Origin: Solibacillus merdavium
GTDB lineage: Bacteria; Bacillota; Bacilli; Bacillales_A; Planococcaceae
Direction of reading: 5' to 3'
Length of the DNA: 64,000 bases
NCBI RefSeq assembly: GCF_014836935.1
Contig: NZ_JACSPW010000001.1
Span: 372,001-436,000 of the forward strand
Below the pieces are notes generated by a model, which was not told the DNA's origin, ran no database searches, and saw only the letters and a program-made list of their open reading frames with translations. The position numbers and the translations under genes are program-made. Positions 1-8,893 of the stretch are shown here, in pieces (the stretch's first letter is position 1; every line of letters starts with the position of its first letter).

Positions 1-753
1 GAGGAGCTTATCACAGCAATTAGTGATGAGCTTTTTGAATATTACAGTCAAAATGGCAATCAAATTACGTGGGATCAAATGCAGGAGATTGCTAAAGACT
101 ATTTAAGAAAAGAATTATACGATCTTCCGATTAGTGGAATATTGTATGATAAAAAATATATAAACGTTTTAGGTCCAACAGGTGTCGGAAAAACGACAAC
201 GATTGCAAAAATAGCAGCACGCTCAGTTTTGGAAAAGAAAAAGAAGATTGGATTTATAACGACCGATACATATCGAATTGCAGCGATAGAGCAATTGAAA
301 ACTTACGCGGCTCTATTACAGGCACCTGTAGAGGTCGTTTATAATGCTGCGGATTATGCTGAGGCGATAAAAAAATTAGCCCATTTAGACTTAATTTTTA
401 TCGACACTGCCGGAAGAAACTATAAAGAAGCTAAATATGTAGAAGATTTAAAGTCTCTAATTCAATTTGATGACCAACTGGAATCTTACCTAGTGTTGTC
501 TTTAACGGCAAAGCAAAAAGACTTAGAATCAATTATTGATCAATTTAAAGACATAAATATAGAAAAATTTATCTTTACAAAGCTTGATGAAACAAATTCT
601 ATTGGCACTATGTTTAATTTAATGATTAAATATAATAAGGGACTCGCTTACTATACTAATGGTCAAGAAGTACCAGAAGATATAGAACAACCAAGTAGTG
701 ATAACTTACTAGAGCTTTTTTTCAAGGAGATTTTAGATGAAGGATCAAGCTGA
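1..753 (+). CDS. flhF: Flagellar biosynthesis GTPase FlhF (3' part, start outside window)
   Basis: SRP-family GTPase that localises and times flagellar assembly at the membrane. The reading frame is open from base 1, so the N-terminal B domain lies upstream of the window and only the C-terminal NG GTPase portion is visible. G-motifs are clear: P-loop GPTGVGKTTT, then TTDTYRIAAIEQLKTYA, DTAGRN and TKLDE, in the FlhF/Ffh order. The end overlaps flhG by 17 bases, indicating translational coupling. The position upstream of flhG and the che genes is the standard end of the Bacillus fla/che operon. Confidence 0.96.
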   Translation, partial: EELITAISDELFEYYSQNGNQITWDQMQEIAKDYLRKELYDLPISGILYDKKYINVLGPTGVGKTTTIAKIAARSVLEKKKKIGFITTDTYRIAAIEQLKTYAALLQAPVEVVYNAADYAEAIKKLAHLDLIFIDTAGRNYKEAKYVEDLKSLIQFDDQLESYLVLSLTAKQKDLESIIDQFKDINIEKFIFTKLDETNSIGTMFNLMIKYNKGLAYYTNGQEVPEDIEQPSSDNLLELFFKEILDEGSS

Positions 754-1615
754 GAAACTACGTCAAAAAATGCTTGGAAGCGAAGAACATATAGGAAGAT
801 CAATTGCAGTTGTAAGTGGAAAAGGCGGAGTAGGAAAAAGCAATTTTACAACCAACTTTGCAACACTATTAGCTAAAGCAGGTAAAAAGGTAATCATCCT
901 GGATATGGATATCGGGATGGGGAATGTCCATATTTTAGTGGGCAAGTCTGTGAAATATAGTTTGAAAGATTACTTGGATGGTCAAGTGGCACTGGATGAT
1001 GCTACGTTTAAAACAGAAGAAGGTGTCAGCTATATATCAGGCGGATCAGGTATGTCGTCATTAATGGATTGGTCCCCGGCTGTATTTGAACGTCTAATAA
1101 ATGCTTTTGAATCACTGCAAAAGGAATATGATTTTGTATTCTTTGATATGGGTGCTGGTGTCGTTGAGTGGTCGCTCGATTTATTGACATCAATCGAGGA
1201 AATCATCGTTATTTCAACAGCTGAACCAACTTCCTTAATGGATGCCTATTCGATGATGAAGTTTATTCACCTAAAAGACCCTCAGAAGGAGTTTTATTTA
1301 TTATGTAATCGTGCATTTACAGCAGATGAAGGCTTGGAAACGACTCAGCGGTTAAAAACGGTCATGGTGAAGTTTTTGGAAAAGGATGTCCACATTCTTG
1401 GGTCCCTTCCGGAGGATCCAGTTGTTCGCCAAGCAGTACGTCAGCAAACCTTGTTTACGACGTCCTATCCAGACGCTCCTATCTCAAAAACTATGGGCAA
1501 GCTCGTTCAGCAGTTTTTAACAGCAGCAACAGAAATGAAAGAAGTGCATGCTTCTAGTCAATCGAGTAAGTTTTTATCCAAATTAAAAAACATCTTTTCG
1601 AGAGGTCGTGGTTAA
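737..1615 (+). CDS. flhG: MinD-like ATPase FlhG (YlxH), flagellar number/placement regulator
   Basis: ParA/MinD-type ATPase that partners FlhF in controlling flagellar position and number. It has the deviant Walker A SGKGGVGKS near residues 27-35, a Walker A' region LDMDIGMGN, and a late Walker B FDMGAGV. Its length of 292 aa is normal for FlhG. The start lies inside flhF and the stop abuts the cheB ATG directly (TAA then ATG), so it is embedded in the fla/che operon. The lysine-rich, serine-rich tail is typical of the weakly conserved C-terminus. Confidence 0.95.
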   Translation: MKDQAEKLRQKMLGSEEHIGRSIAVVSGKGGVGKSNFTTNFATLLAKAGKKVIILDMDIGMGNVHILVGKSVKYSLKDYLDGQVALDDATFKTEEGVSYISGGSGMSSLMDWSPAVFERLINAFESLQKEYDFVFFDMGAGVVEWSLDLLTSIEEIIVISTAEPTSLMDAYSMMKFIHLKDPQKEFYLLCNRAFTADEGLETTQRLKTVMVKFLEKDVHILGSLPEDPVVRQAVRQQTLFTTSYPDAPISKTMGKLVQQFLTAATEMKEVHASSQSSKFLSKLKNIFSRGRG

Positions 1616-2754
1616 ATGAACATCCTAAAGAAAAGTAAGTTATTGGTTGTTGACGATTCTGCCTTTATGCGGAAGTTAATAAGTGATTTTTTTTTGGACC
1701 ATCCAGACATTGAAGTAATAGGAGCAGCACGCAACGGCAAAGACGCACTAAAAAAATAGAACAGCTAAAACCGGATGTAGTGACTATGGATGTTGAAATG
1801 CCCGAAATGAATGGCTTGGATGCTTTAAAGGAAATTATGCTAAAGTATCCTGTGCCTGTCGTCATGCTTTCAAGTACGACGAAACGAGGAGCAGATAATA
1901 CCTTAATGGCCATGGAGTATGGTGCTGTTGACTTTGTAGCTAAACCGAGTGGAACAATTTCGTTAGATTTACATAAAATTCAAGATGAGTTAGTTCGGAA
2001 AGTGGTTGGAGCTTCGAAAATTTCCATCTCGAAGTTGAAAAAGCCGTTACGTACATCTTTAGCCATTAATCAACCAAAACGTATGACATTTGCGAATGAA
2101 GAATCCATTAACCGTAAAAAGACAAAACCGTTGGAAACGATTAATTCTGCAATCCCCCTAAAAGTATGGGGGAAAACGTCCAGAAAAATTATATTAATCG
2201 GTACTTCTACAGGAGGTCCAAGGGCATTACAGGAAGTGATTACAAAAATACCTGCATCTGTAAACGCACCGATTTTGATCGTTCAGCATATGCCTGCAGG
2301 ATTCACAAAATCGTTGGCCACAAGACTTGATCATTTAAGTGATATTCATGTAAAAGAAGCAGAACAAGGTGATATATTACAAAATGGAACGGCTTATATT
2401 GCCCCAGGCGGATATCATCTTAAATTAAGAAAAGTCGGTTCAACGTTCGCTGTCTTACTGGACCAAAATGAGCCCCCACGATCGGGGCATCGCCCATCTG
2501 TAGATGTCATGTTTGAAGATGTAAGTCAATATTCCGAGTTTGATAAAATTGCAGTAATTATGACCGGAATGGGTTATGATGGTTCTAAAGGTCTAGTTTC
2601 ACTAAAAAAAACAGGAAATGTAATTGCTATTGCAGAGTCAGCCGAAACGTGTATCGTTTATGGGATGCCAAAAGCTGCCGTGGAAACGCAGCTTATAGAT
2701 GAAGTGGCGGATGTTGATATTATTGCACAGACAATTATGAAATATATGCCTTAA
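1616..2754 (+). pseudogene. cheB: Chemotaxis glutamate methylesterase/deamidase cheB, interrupted by a -1 frameshift
   Basis: The gene starts with an ATG at 1616 directly after flhG and reads 47 codons of a receiver domain (VVDDSAFMRKL) before a TAG at 1757-1759. The rest of CheB continues in another frame. One extra A in the A7 run at 1750-1756 would restore ...ALKKIEQLKPDVVTMDVEMP and a 379-residue protein. In that numbering the phospho-acceptor is D59 and the catalytic triad is S198 (GTSTGGPRAL), H225 (VQHMPAGF) and D322 (TGMGYDG), so the catalytic half is intact. The downstream half has no good ribosome-binding site of its own. This could be a true null allele, homopolymer slippage or a sequencing error; the sequence alone cannot decide. 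Confidence 0.85.
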
Positions 2755-2769
2755 AAAGGGGTGTCTTAA

Positions 2770-4863
2770 ATGGAATTAAATCAATATTTAGAAATGTTTA
2801 TTGAAGAAAGCAAAGAACATTTACAAGCATGCAGCGAACATTTATTAGAATTAGAAAAAAATCCGGACGATTTAACAATTGTTGGAGAAATATTCCGTTC
2901 TGCCCATACATTAAAAGGGATGGCAGCAACAATGGGCTATGAGGATTTAGCAGATTTAACACATAAAATGGAAAATATACTAGATGCCATCCGTAACGGA
3001 AAAATTAAAGTTACTGCAGAAATTTTGGACGTTGTATTTGAATCTGTCGATCATCTTGAAGAGATGGTGTTTCATATCGCTGATGGTGGAGATGGAAAAC
3101 GGAATGTCCAAGAGACTGTTGAAAAGTTAAAGCGTATTGAATCGGGAGAACCAGCTACAATGGTAGCCGAAGAAAAATTAGCACAATTGGAAAGTGCAGC
3201 TACAATGGTTGTCGAGCCAAATGAAAAAACTTTTCTTACAGCAGCTGATTTAAAATTATCTTATGATGACTTTGAAAAGACAGTTATTTTCCAGTCATCA
3301 GAACAAGATTTTAATGCCTATGAAATTACGATAGCTTTACGAGAAGATTGCTTATTAAAAGCAGCCCGTGTTTATATGGTATTTGAAATTTTGGAAAAAA
3401 ACGGTGATGTAATTAAATCATCGCCAACCGTAGATAGACTGGAAGAAGAACAGTTCGACAGTGAATTCCATGTTGCTTTTATTTCGAGGGAGTCATCTGT
3501 AGATTTACATAAAATGTTGATGAAAGTTTCCGAAATTGATAGCGTCATTGTCAATGAAATTCATCAGGATGTGTTTGTTACAAAAACAAATGCGATTGAC
3601 GTACAAGTACCTATTCAGGATGAGGTGGCACCGTCAGCCAATGATGTTTCTGTTCCTGCCGAAAAACAAAAAACGGCATCAAATACTAACAGTAAATCTA
3701 GCGGCCATACTACTAGCAAAACAATTCGTGTAAATATTGAACGTCTAGATATTTTAATGAATTTATTTGAAGAGCTTGCAATTGATCGAGGTCGTTTATT
3801 GTCGATTGCTAATGAAGTCAATCACGGAGAATTAAATGAAACGGTGGAACGTATGAGTCGCACAATGGGCGATTTGCAGAATATCGTCTTGACAATGAGG
3901 ATGGTTCCGGTAGAAACAGTATTTAACCGTTTCCCTAAAATGGTACGTCAGTTATCCCGTGATTTAAATAAAAAAATTGAACTTAATATTGTTGGTGCTG
4001 AAACAGAGCTTGACCGTACAGTAATCGATGAAATAGGAGATCCACTCGTCCACTTAATTCGAAACTCTGTAGACCACGGCATTGAAAGTCCGGAAGTACG
4101 ACGTTCAAAAGGCAAGCCGGAAGAAGGAACAGTCGAACTCCGCGCCTACCATAGCGGTAATTATGTCTTTATTGAAATAGAAGATGATGGTGCAGGAATT
4201 AATCGTGATAAAGTGTTGGCAAAAGCCCTTTCTAAGGGAATCGTAACACATGAACAGTCATTGGCTATGACAGACAAGCAAATTAATGAGCTGATTTTAG
4301 CGTCAGGATTCTCGACGGCGGATGTCATTTCTGATGTTTCTGGTCGCGGTGTAGGTTTGGATGTTGTTAAAACGACAATTGAATCATTAGGTGGTAATAT
4401 TTCCATCGAATCGACACAAAATGTTGGTTCTGTATTCTCTATCCAATTACCATTAACTCTATCGATAATTTCTGTTATGTTAGTGGAAATTGAAAAGGAA
4501 ATTTATGCAATTCCATTATCGTCAATTATTGAAACATCCATTATCCGTACTTCTGATATCTTAAATGCCCATAATCAAAAAGTTATTGATTTCCGTGGGA
4601 AAGTTGTACCGCTTGTCTTCCTTGAAGAGATTTTCGAAGTACCGCGTGAAGAGAAAAATGATGATGGCTTCCATTCTGTCGTTATTGTTCGTAAAGGTGA
4701 CAAGTTAGCGGGATTAGTAGTGGATTCATTTATAGGACAGCAGGAAATAGTCCTGAAGTCATTAGGGAATTATTTGACAAATATTTTTGCGATTTCTGGT
4801 GCAACGATTTTAGGAAATGGTCAAGTGGCATTAATTGTGGATTGTAATGCATTAATGAAGTAA
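2770..4863 (+). CDS. cheA: Chemotaxis histidine kinase CheA
   Basis: Central chemotaxis kinase that phosphorylates CheY and CheB. The domains are in normal order: Hpt with phospho-His H46 (FRSAHTLKGM), a P2-like region near 150-275, a low-complexity linker, a dimerisation helix from about residue 315, and an HATPase domain with N-box LVHLIRNSVDHGIE, EDDGAGIN and GRGVGLDV. A CheW-like regulatory domain fills the last 130 residues. At 697 aa it is slightly longer than B. subtilis CheA. It sits between cheB and cheW with short gaps. Confidence 0.97.
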   Translation: MELNQYLEMFIEESKEHLQACSEHLLELEKNPDDLTIVGEIFRSAHTLKGMAATMGYEDLADLTHKMENILDAIRNGKIKVTAEILDVVFESVDHLEEMVFHIADGGDGKRNVQETVEKLKRIESGEPATMVAEEKLAQLESAATMVVEPNEKTFLTAADLKLSYDDFEKTVIFQSSEQDFNAYEITIALREDCLLKAARVYMVFEILEKNGDVIKSSPTVDRLEEEQFDSEFHVAFISRESSVDLHKMLMKVSEIDSVIVNEIHQDVFVTKTNAIDVQVPIQDEVAPSANDVSVPAEKQKTASNTNSKSSGHTTSKTIRVNIERLDILMNLFEELAIDRGRLLSIANEVNHGELNETVERMSRTMGDLQNIVLTMRMVPVETVFNRFPKMVRQLSRDLNKKIELNIVGAETELDRTVIDEIGDPLVHLIRNSVDHGIESPEVRRSKGKPEEGTVELRAYHSGNYVFIEIEDDGAGINRDKVLAKALSKGIVTHEQSLAMTDKQINELILASGFSTADVISDVSGRGVGLDVVKTTIESLGGNISIESTQNVGSVFSIQLPLTLSIISVMLVEIEKEIYAIPLSSIIETSIIRTSDILNAHNQKVIDFRGKVVPLVFLEEIFEVPREEKNDDGFHSVVIVRKGDKLAGLVVDSFIGQQEIVLKSLGNYLTNIFAISGATILGNGQVALIVDCNALMK

Positions 4864-4884
4864 AAAGGATAAGAGGTGTGAAAG

Positions 4885-5334
4885 ATGACGAATGCAATAG
4901 AGCAAAAAAACTTAAAAGTAATTGTATTTCAATTAGCTGATAAAGAATATGCAATTCCTGTTTCTCACGTTAAGGGAATTGAAAAATTAATGCACATTTC
5001 CCGTGTACCAAAAACAGAGCGTTATGTTAAAGGCGTGATTAATCTTCGAGGCGTCGTAACACCAGTTATCGATTTACGTGAACGTTTTGACTTGCCGATA
5101 TCGGGAAATGAAGATACAACACGAATTATTATAATAGCATTGGAAACAATGGAAGTTGGTTTTATAGTTGATTCTGCAAATGATGTGTTAGACATTGATG
5201 CGACATCTATTGAACAGCAACCAGAAGTAGTTGGCTCCCTTGACGAGGATTTTATCGCAGGGGTTGCCAAATTAGAAAACCGTTTATTGATTTTACTTCA
5301 TTTGGATAAAGTGTTAAATACAATTGAGAAATAA
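4885..5334 (+). CDS. cheW: Chemotaxis coupling protein CheW
   Basis: Adaptor linking chemoreceptors to CheA. It is a single CheW-like domain (SH3-like double barrel) of 149 aa, with the typical opening KVIVFQLADKEYAIPV and the conserved segment GVINLRGVVTPVIDLR. The start ATG is preceded by AAGAGGTGTGAAAG. It follows cheA by 21 bases and precedes cheC, as in B. subtilis. Confidence 0.96.
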   Translation: MTNAIEQKNLKVIVFQLADKEYAIPVSHVKGIEKLMHISRVPKTERYVKGVINLRGVVTPVIDLRERFDLPISGNEDTTRIIIIALETMEVGFIVDSANDVLDIDATSIEQQPEVVGSLDEDFIAGVAKLENRLLILLHLDKVLNTIEK

Positions 5335-5386
5335 TAAATTTTCCAATATTATCTTATGTGGATTCTATTTAAAGTAGGGATTATAA

Positions 5387-6025
5387 ATGAACTTCAATGA
5401 AAATATTACTTCGATCCATTTAGATGTATTGAAGGAAATTGGAAATATCGGTGCTGCACATGCTGCTACGGCATTATCAAATTTATTGCAGAAGAAAATA
5501 GATATGCGCGTACCAGATGTAAAAATGGTTTCATTTAATGAAATGATGGAACTGGCGGGTGGGGCGGAAAATGTCGTTGTTGGAATTTATCTTCGTATTG
5601 AAGGTGATGCTAATGGGAGTATGTTTTTTATCCTACCGCTTGAGCAGGCCAATCGATTTATTCGTAGCTTAATACGTGATGATTCTTTTGATTTTAATAC
5701 GCCTCCTTATTCTGACTTAGGTTTATCTGCAATGCAGGAAATGGGCAATATTTTATCGGGCTCTTATTTATCTGCTTTATCTGATTTTACTGGACTTAAA
5801 ATCTATCCGACTGTACCGGGATTAAGTATTGATATGTTCGGGGCTATTATTAGTATTGGGCTTATTGAACTATCGCAAATAAGCGACACTGTAATTGTTA
5901 TAAATACATCTATTTATGAGGAAGCGATTTCCGATGATAAGGCGGTGAAGGGGCATTTCTTTTTAATGCCGGAACCGGATTCATTTGCAACAATTTTTAA
6001 AGCATTAGGAGTACCTACTACATGA
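5387..6025 (+). CDS. cheC: CheY-P phosphatase CheC
   Basis: Phosphatase of the CheC/CheX/FliY family that dephosphorylates CheY-P and binds CheD in the Bacillus adaptation system. Both phosphatase signatures are present: KEIGNIGAAHAATAL near residues 16-30 and QEMGNILSGSYLSAL in the second half, each with the expected Glu and Asn. At 212 aa it is of normal length. The stop overlaps the cheD start by four bases, indicating translational coupling of the two partner proteins. Confidence 0.96.
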   Translation: MNFNENITSIHLDVLKEIGNIGAAHAATALSNLLQKKIDMRVPDVKMVSFNEMMELAGGAENVVVGIYLRIEGDANGSMFFILPLEQANRFIRSLIRDDSFDFNTPPYSDLGLSAMQEMGNILSGSYLSALSDFTGLKIYPTVPGLSIDMFGAIISIGLIELSQISDTVIVINTSIYEEAISDDKAVKGHFFLMPEPDSFATIFKALGVPTT

Positions 6026-6525
6026 TTGTTACTAATTTAAATGATGTGATTAAAGTAGGGATTGCACAAATGGATATCGTTAAAGCTCCTAATACGATTC
6101 GTACTTCAGGTCTAGGTTCCTGTGTTGGAGTTGTTATTTATGACGAATCTAAAAAAATAGGTGGAATGGTTCATGTAATGTTACCTGATTCAAGCCTGAA
6201 TCGTACCAACACTATTAATGAAGCCAAATTTGCTGATACGGGTATTCTTGCTTTAGTAGACAGTTTAAAGCGAGAAGGGGCACAAAGCTATAAAATGAAA
6301 GCTAAAATTGCCGGTGGGGCACAAATGTTCCAATTTACATCAGATAAAGATTCGATGCGTATCGGTCCAAGAAATGTCGATGCCGTAAAAACCCAATTGA
6401 AAAAGCTGAACATACCCATTATTTCAGAAGACACTGGTGGAAATAGTGGTCGCACAATCGAGTTTAGTCCAGTAACAAACATGCTCAATGTCCGAACAGT
6501 TAATAAAGGAGTGAGTGAAATATGA
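6022..6525 (+). CDS. cheD: Chemoreceptor glutamine deamidase CheD
   Basis: Deamidates receptor glutamines and modulates CheC. The catalytic Cys34 lies in GLGSCVGVVIYD and His51 in GGMVHVML, as expected for the CheD thiol-hydrolase fold; the length of 167 aa is typical. It overlaps cheC by four bases upstream, and its TGA overlaps the start of the next small membrane protein gene downstream. If cheB is truly disrupted, CheD and CheC would remain as the intact receptor-adaptation functions visible here. Confidence 0.96.
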   Translation: MIVTNLNDVIKVGIAQMDIVKAPNTIRTSGLGSCVGVVIYDESKKIGGMVHVMLPDSSLNRTNTINEAKFADTGILALVDSLKREGAQSYKMKAKIAGGAQMFQFTSDKDSMRIGPRNVDAVKTQLKKLNIPIISEDTGGNSGRTIEFSPVTNMLNVRTVNKGVSEI

Positions 6526-6896
6526 TGTTTGGTTCAATATTTTATAACTTATGGGCAGCATTACTATCGTTCGCTGTTTATTTTATTTGGGCAATTCAAA
6601 ATCCATATGCTTTGCCATTCCAAATAATAAGTACATCTTTTTTAGTCGCGTTCATTGCATTTTGTGGTACGTATTTCCTTCGTTATTTCCTAGGCTATGT
6701 TTTCTATACACCGGAAACTCCTGTCTTTGTAGAAACCGAAGATGAGATTATAAGTAAAACAACGATAGACGAGAGTAATCAGCAATTCACAACTCGTAGT
6801 AATCAGTCCACAATGGAATTTGATGAAGAAAATACGGAGGATATTGCTCAAGTTGTTCGAACGATGTTGCATGGCGATGAGGCACTTTCACGATAA
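6522..6896 (+). CDS. Small membrane protein of unknown function between cheD and sigD
   Basis: Not recognised. A 124-residue protein with two hydrophobic segments at roughly residues 5-25 and 32-58, then an acidic polar tail rich in Glu, Thr and Asn (DEIISKTTIDESNQQ). The start overlaps the cheD stop (ATGATG at 6522, either ATG usable), with AAAGGAGTGAG as the ribosome-binding site, so it is co-translated with the che genes. It ends at a strong terminator. B. subtilis has no gene at this position, so a role linked to chemotaxis or motility is only a guess from position. Confidence 0.85.
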   Translation: MMFGSIFYNLWAALLSFAVYFIWAIQNPYALPFQIISTSFLVAFIAFCGTYFLRYFLGYVFYTPETPVFVETEDEIISKTTIDESNQQFTTRSNQSTMEFDEENTEDIAQVVRTMLHGDEALSR

Positions 6897-6923
6897 AAGA
6901 GTCGTACTTTCGGCTCTTTTTTT
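6896..6923 (+). terminator. Rho-independent terminator of the che genes
   Basis: Nine-base stem AAAGAGTCG / CGGCTCTTT with one G-T pair, 6-base loop and a run of seven T. It separates sigD from the upstream fla/che transcript. Confidence 0.85.
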
Positions 6924-6987
6924 GTATTCAGGAAAATGTGTAGATGTTGTGTCTCACAGTTCCTTACATGTTTATTTTTGGGCTTTT

Positions 6988-6996
6988 TGGTATAAT
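6988..6996 (+). promoter_or_regulatory. Extended -10 promoter upstream of sigD
   Basis: TGGTATAAT (extended -10 plus perfect TATAAT) lies about 45 bases before the sigD start and just after the terminator at 6896-6923. No good -35 is seen at 16-18 bases, consistent with an extended -10 promoter. It suggests that sigD can be transcribed independently of the fla/che operon. Confidence 0.55.
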
Positions 6997-7040
6997 GAAT
7001 AGTAATTATACTCACTTTAAAATAAAAGGGGGAGGTACGT

Positions 7041-7811
7041 TTGACTGAGCAAGGACATGGAGACGAACAAGCATTATGGATTCGTTGGACAAAAAACCGA
7101 GATCCCGAAGCAGGAGACATTTTAATCAAAAAATATAAGCCACTTGTAACGTATCATGTTCAGCGTATAGCTACTGGACTTCCTAAAAATGTTTCGAGAA
7201 ATGATTTAATGAGTCTCGGAATGATGGGACTCTTTGACGCATTAAATAAATTTGATATAAATCGAGATTTAAAATTTGATACGTATGCTTCCTTTCGCGT
7301 ACGTGGTGCAATAATCGATGGACTGCGAAAAGAAGACTGGCTTCCACGTTCAGCACGTGAAAAGGCTAAAAAGTTGGAAGCTCAAATTGAAACACTTGAG
7401 CAAAAACTCATGCGCCATGCAACACCTGAAGAAGTTGCTGCACAGATGAATTTACCTGTGGAAGAAGTTTATCAAACCTATCAGGAGCACTTCTTTTCGA
7501 ATGTGCTCTCAATAAATGAACAGCTTGATCAAGAAGACAGTGAAGGCAAATCTTTCGTCATTCGCGATGACCAAACAAAGACACCCGAACAGCAAACAAT
7601 ACATTTAGAGCTTTTAGGAGATTTGGCGGAAAATATAAAAAAGCTAAACGAAAAAGAACAGCTTGTCATTAGCTTATTCTACACAGAAGAAATGACATTG
7701 ACTGAAATTGGGGAAGTATTGGAGTTATCTACGTCACGCATTTCTCAAATACACTCTAAAGCACTGTTTAAATTACGTAAATTATTATCTTCAGAAATGA
7801 TTAATACGTAA
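7041..7811 (+). CDS. sigD: Flagellar/motility sigma factor SigD (sigma-28, FliA family)
   Basis: Alternative sigma factor for late flagellar, chemotaxis and autolysin genes. A 256-residue FliA-type sigma-70 protein: region 2 contains MSLGMMGLFDALNKFD and FDTYASFRVRGAIIDGLR, region 3 follows, and region 4 ends with the helix-turn-helix LTEIGEVLELSTSRISQIH. The start is TTG at 7041 preceded by GGGGGAGG. Here it has a terminator and a probable promoter in front, unlike the uninterrupted B. subtilis operon. Confidence 0.97.
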   Translation: MTEQGHGDEQALWIRWTKNRDPEAGDILIKKYKPLVTYHVQRIATGLPKNVSRNDLMSLGMMGLFDALNKFDINRDLKFDTYASFRVRGAIIDGLRKEDWLPRSAREKAKKLEAQIETLEQKLMRHATPEEVAAQMNLPVEEVYQTYQEHFFSNVLSINEQLDQEDSEGKSFVIRDDQTKTPEQQTIHLELLGDLAENIKKLNEKEQLVISLFYTEEMTLTEIGEVLELSTSRISQIHSKALFKLRKLLSSEMINT

Positions 7812-7823
7812 GGAGGCGTCTGT

Positions 7824-8129
7824 ATGAGTCTAAAAGGGCTGGAGCTGCAAATTGCTATACCAAAAACATTTGATGCTGGCAAAATGGCGGATCAGCGTCA
7901 ACAAAACAATATTCTTCAGCAAATGCATGCTAATGAAACACTTAAAAAGGAAATAGAACGCAAGCAACTATCGGTAAACGAATCGGATAAAATGGATGCT
8001 CTAAAAGATGATGACGAACAATCTGAACACAATCAGTCACAAACGCAGCAAAATAAGAAAAATAAAGACCAATTGGAACAAAAAGCACAACATCCTTTTA
8101 AGGGAAATCTTTTTGATTTTAGTGGTTAG
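7824..8129 (+). CDS. Small hydrophilic protein of unknown function after sigD
   Basis: Not recognised. A 101-residue, highly charged, Gln/Lys/Glu-rich protein without membrane segments, probably alpha-helical or disordered; the tail HPFKGNLFDFSG is the only hydrophobic end. A strong ribosome-binding site (AAGGAGGCG) lies 12 bases after the sigD stop, and it is followed 8 bases later by the swrB-like gene, so it is most likely translated in the sigD transcript. Residues 1-20 (GLELQIAIPKTFDAGKMADQ) resemble a short docking segment, but no function is assigned. Confidence 0.85.
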   Translation: MSLKGLELQIAIPKTFDAGKMADQRQQNNILQQMHANETLKKEIERKQLSVNESDKMDALKDDDEQSEHNQSQTQQNKKNKDQLEQKAQHPFKGNLFDFSG

Positions 8130-8137
8130 GAGAAGTT

Positions 8138-8734
8138 ATGACGACAGTACTAATAGTTACGCTCTTTCTTGTTCAATTAATAACAATTTTTGCCATTGTC
8201 ATCTTGAACAGCAAACTTTCCAAATTTCATGATTTGGAAAAGCGTCAAAATGAATTGGTGAATGAGATGGATAACGCCATTAGTGTGTATTTAATGGAAA
8301 TGAGAGAAGAAAATGACCGACTAATTAATGAACTGAAAAAGCAGCCTGTTCTTCAAAGATCAGTGCATTTAAATACAGATAAACAGAGTAGTACACAGTA
8401 TTCGGCAGATGAACAGATGGTAAAGAGCCAAAATCAAGCTGCCACTGTAACAAACAAAATAAATCAGGTTTCAGAACCAGAACCGCGTAAATTTATTCCT
8501 GTCAAGCAAGCTGCACATGCCTACAAGAAGCAAAAAAATCAGCAGTTTGATGAGGTTGAAGAGTCCGTGGAAACAGAATTATTCAAAGATGCCGAACATG
8601 TACCGTCAAAACCGTTAACAACTGAACAGCAAGCAGTCGAGCTTTACCGAAACGGAAAGTCAATAGAAGAAATTGCTAAAATTATGCAACGAGGCAAAAC
8701 TGAAATTGAACTTCTAGTAAAGTTCCATGCGTAA
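8138..8734 (+). CDS. swrB: SwrB-like membrane-anchored protein (DUF6115-type)
   Basis: A 198-residue protein with one N-terminal membrane helix (about residues 3-24), a predicted coiled coil to about residue 70, a variable polar middle, and a C-terminal helix-turn-helix-like motif SIEEIAKIMQRGKTEIELLV. This layout and the place after sigD match B. subtilis SwrB (YlxL), which activates the flagellar type III export apparatus and thereby SigD-dependent motility. Identity rests on architecture, position and the conserved C-terminus. Confidence 0.75.
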   Translation: MTTVLIVTLFLVQLITIFAIVILNSKLSKFHDLEKRQNELVNEMDNAISVYLMEMREENDRLINELKKQPVLQRSVHLNTDKQSSTQYSADEQMVKSQNQAATVTNKINQVSEPEPRKFIPVKQAAHAYKKQKNQQFDEVEESVETELFKDAEHVPSKPLTTEQQAVELYRNGKSIEEIAKIMQRGKTEIELLVKFHA

Positions 8735-8739
8735 AGGAG

Positions 8740-8768
8740 TTGCACTTGAAAGACGAGTATGATATAGT
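8740..8768 (+). promoter_or_regulatory. SigA promoter of rpsB
   Basis: TTGCAC, a 17-base spacer and TATAGT start 6 bases after the swrB-like stop codon. About 115 bases of untranslated leader then precede rpsB, room for autoregulation of S2 synthesis, although no known leader motif is recognised in it. Confidence 0.75.
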
Positions 8769-8893
8769 TACAAGCGGTGTTAACAATACACACGTATTTT
8801 GATGTAGTAAGTGGTGCTCGTAAGTCTACGGGTAGCTTGTTGCAGATGAAAAATGCGGAGGAAAAAAACCAAACATATTAGGAGGAAACACTC

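Noticed and set aside
1780-2754. A separately translated CheB catalytic domain starting at GTG 1780
   Set aside because: There is no ribosome-binding site at a suitable distance, and the frame joins the upstream receiver half if one base is added, so a frameshift is the better explanation.
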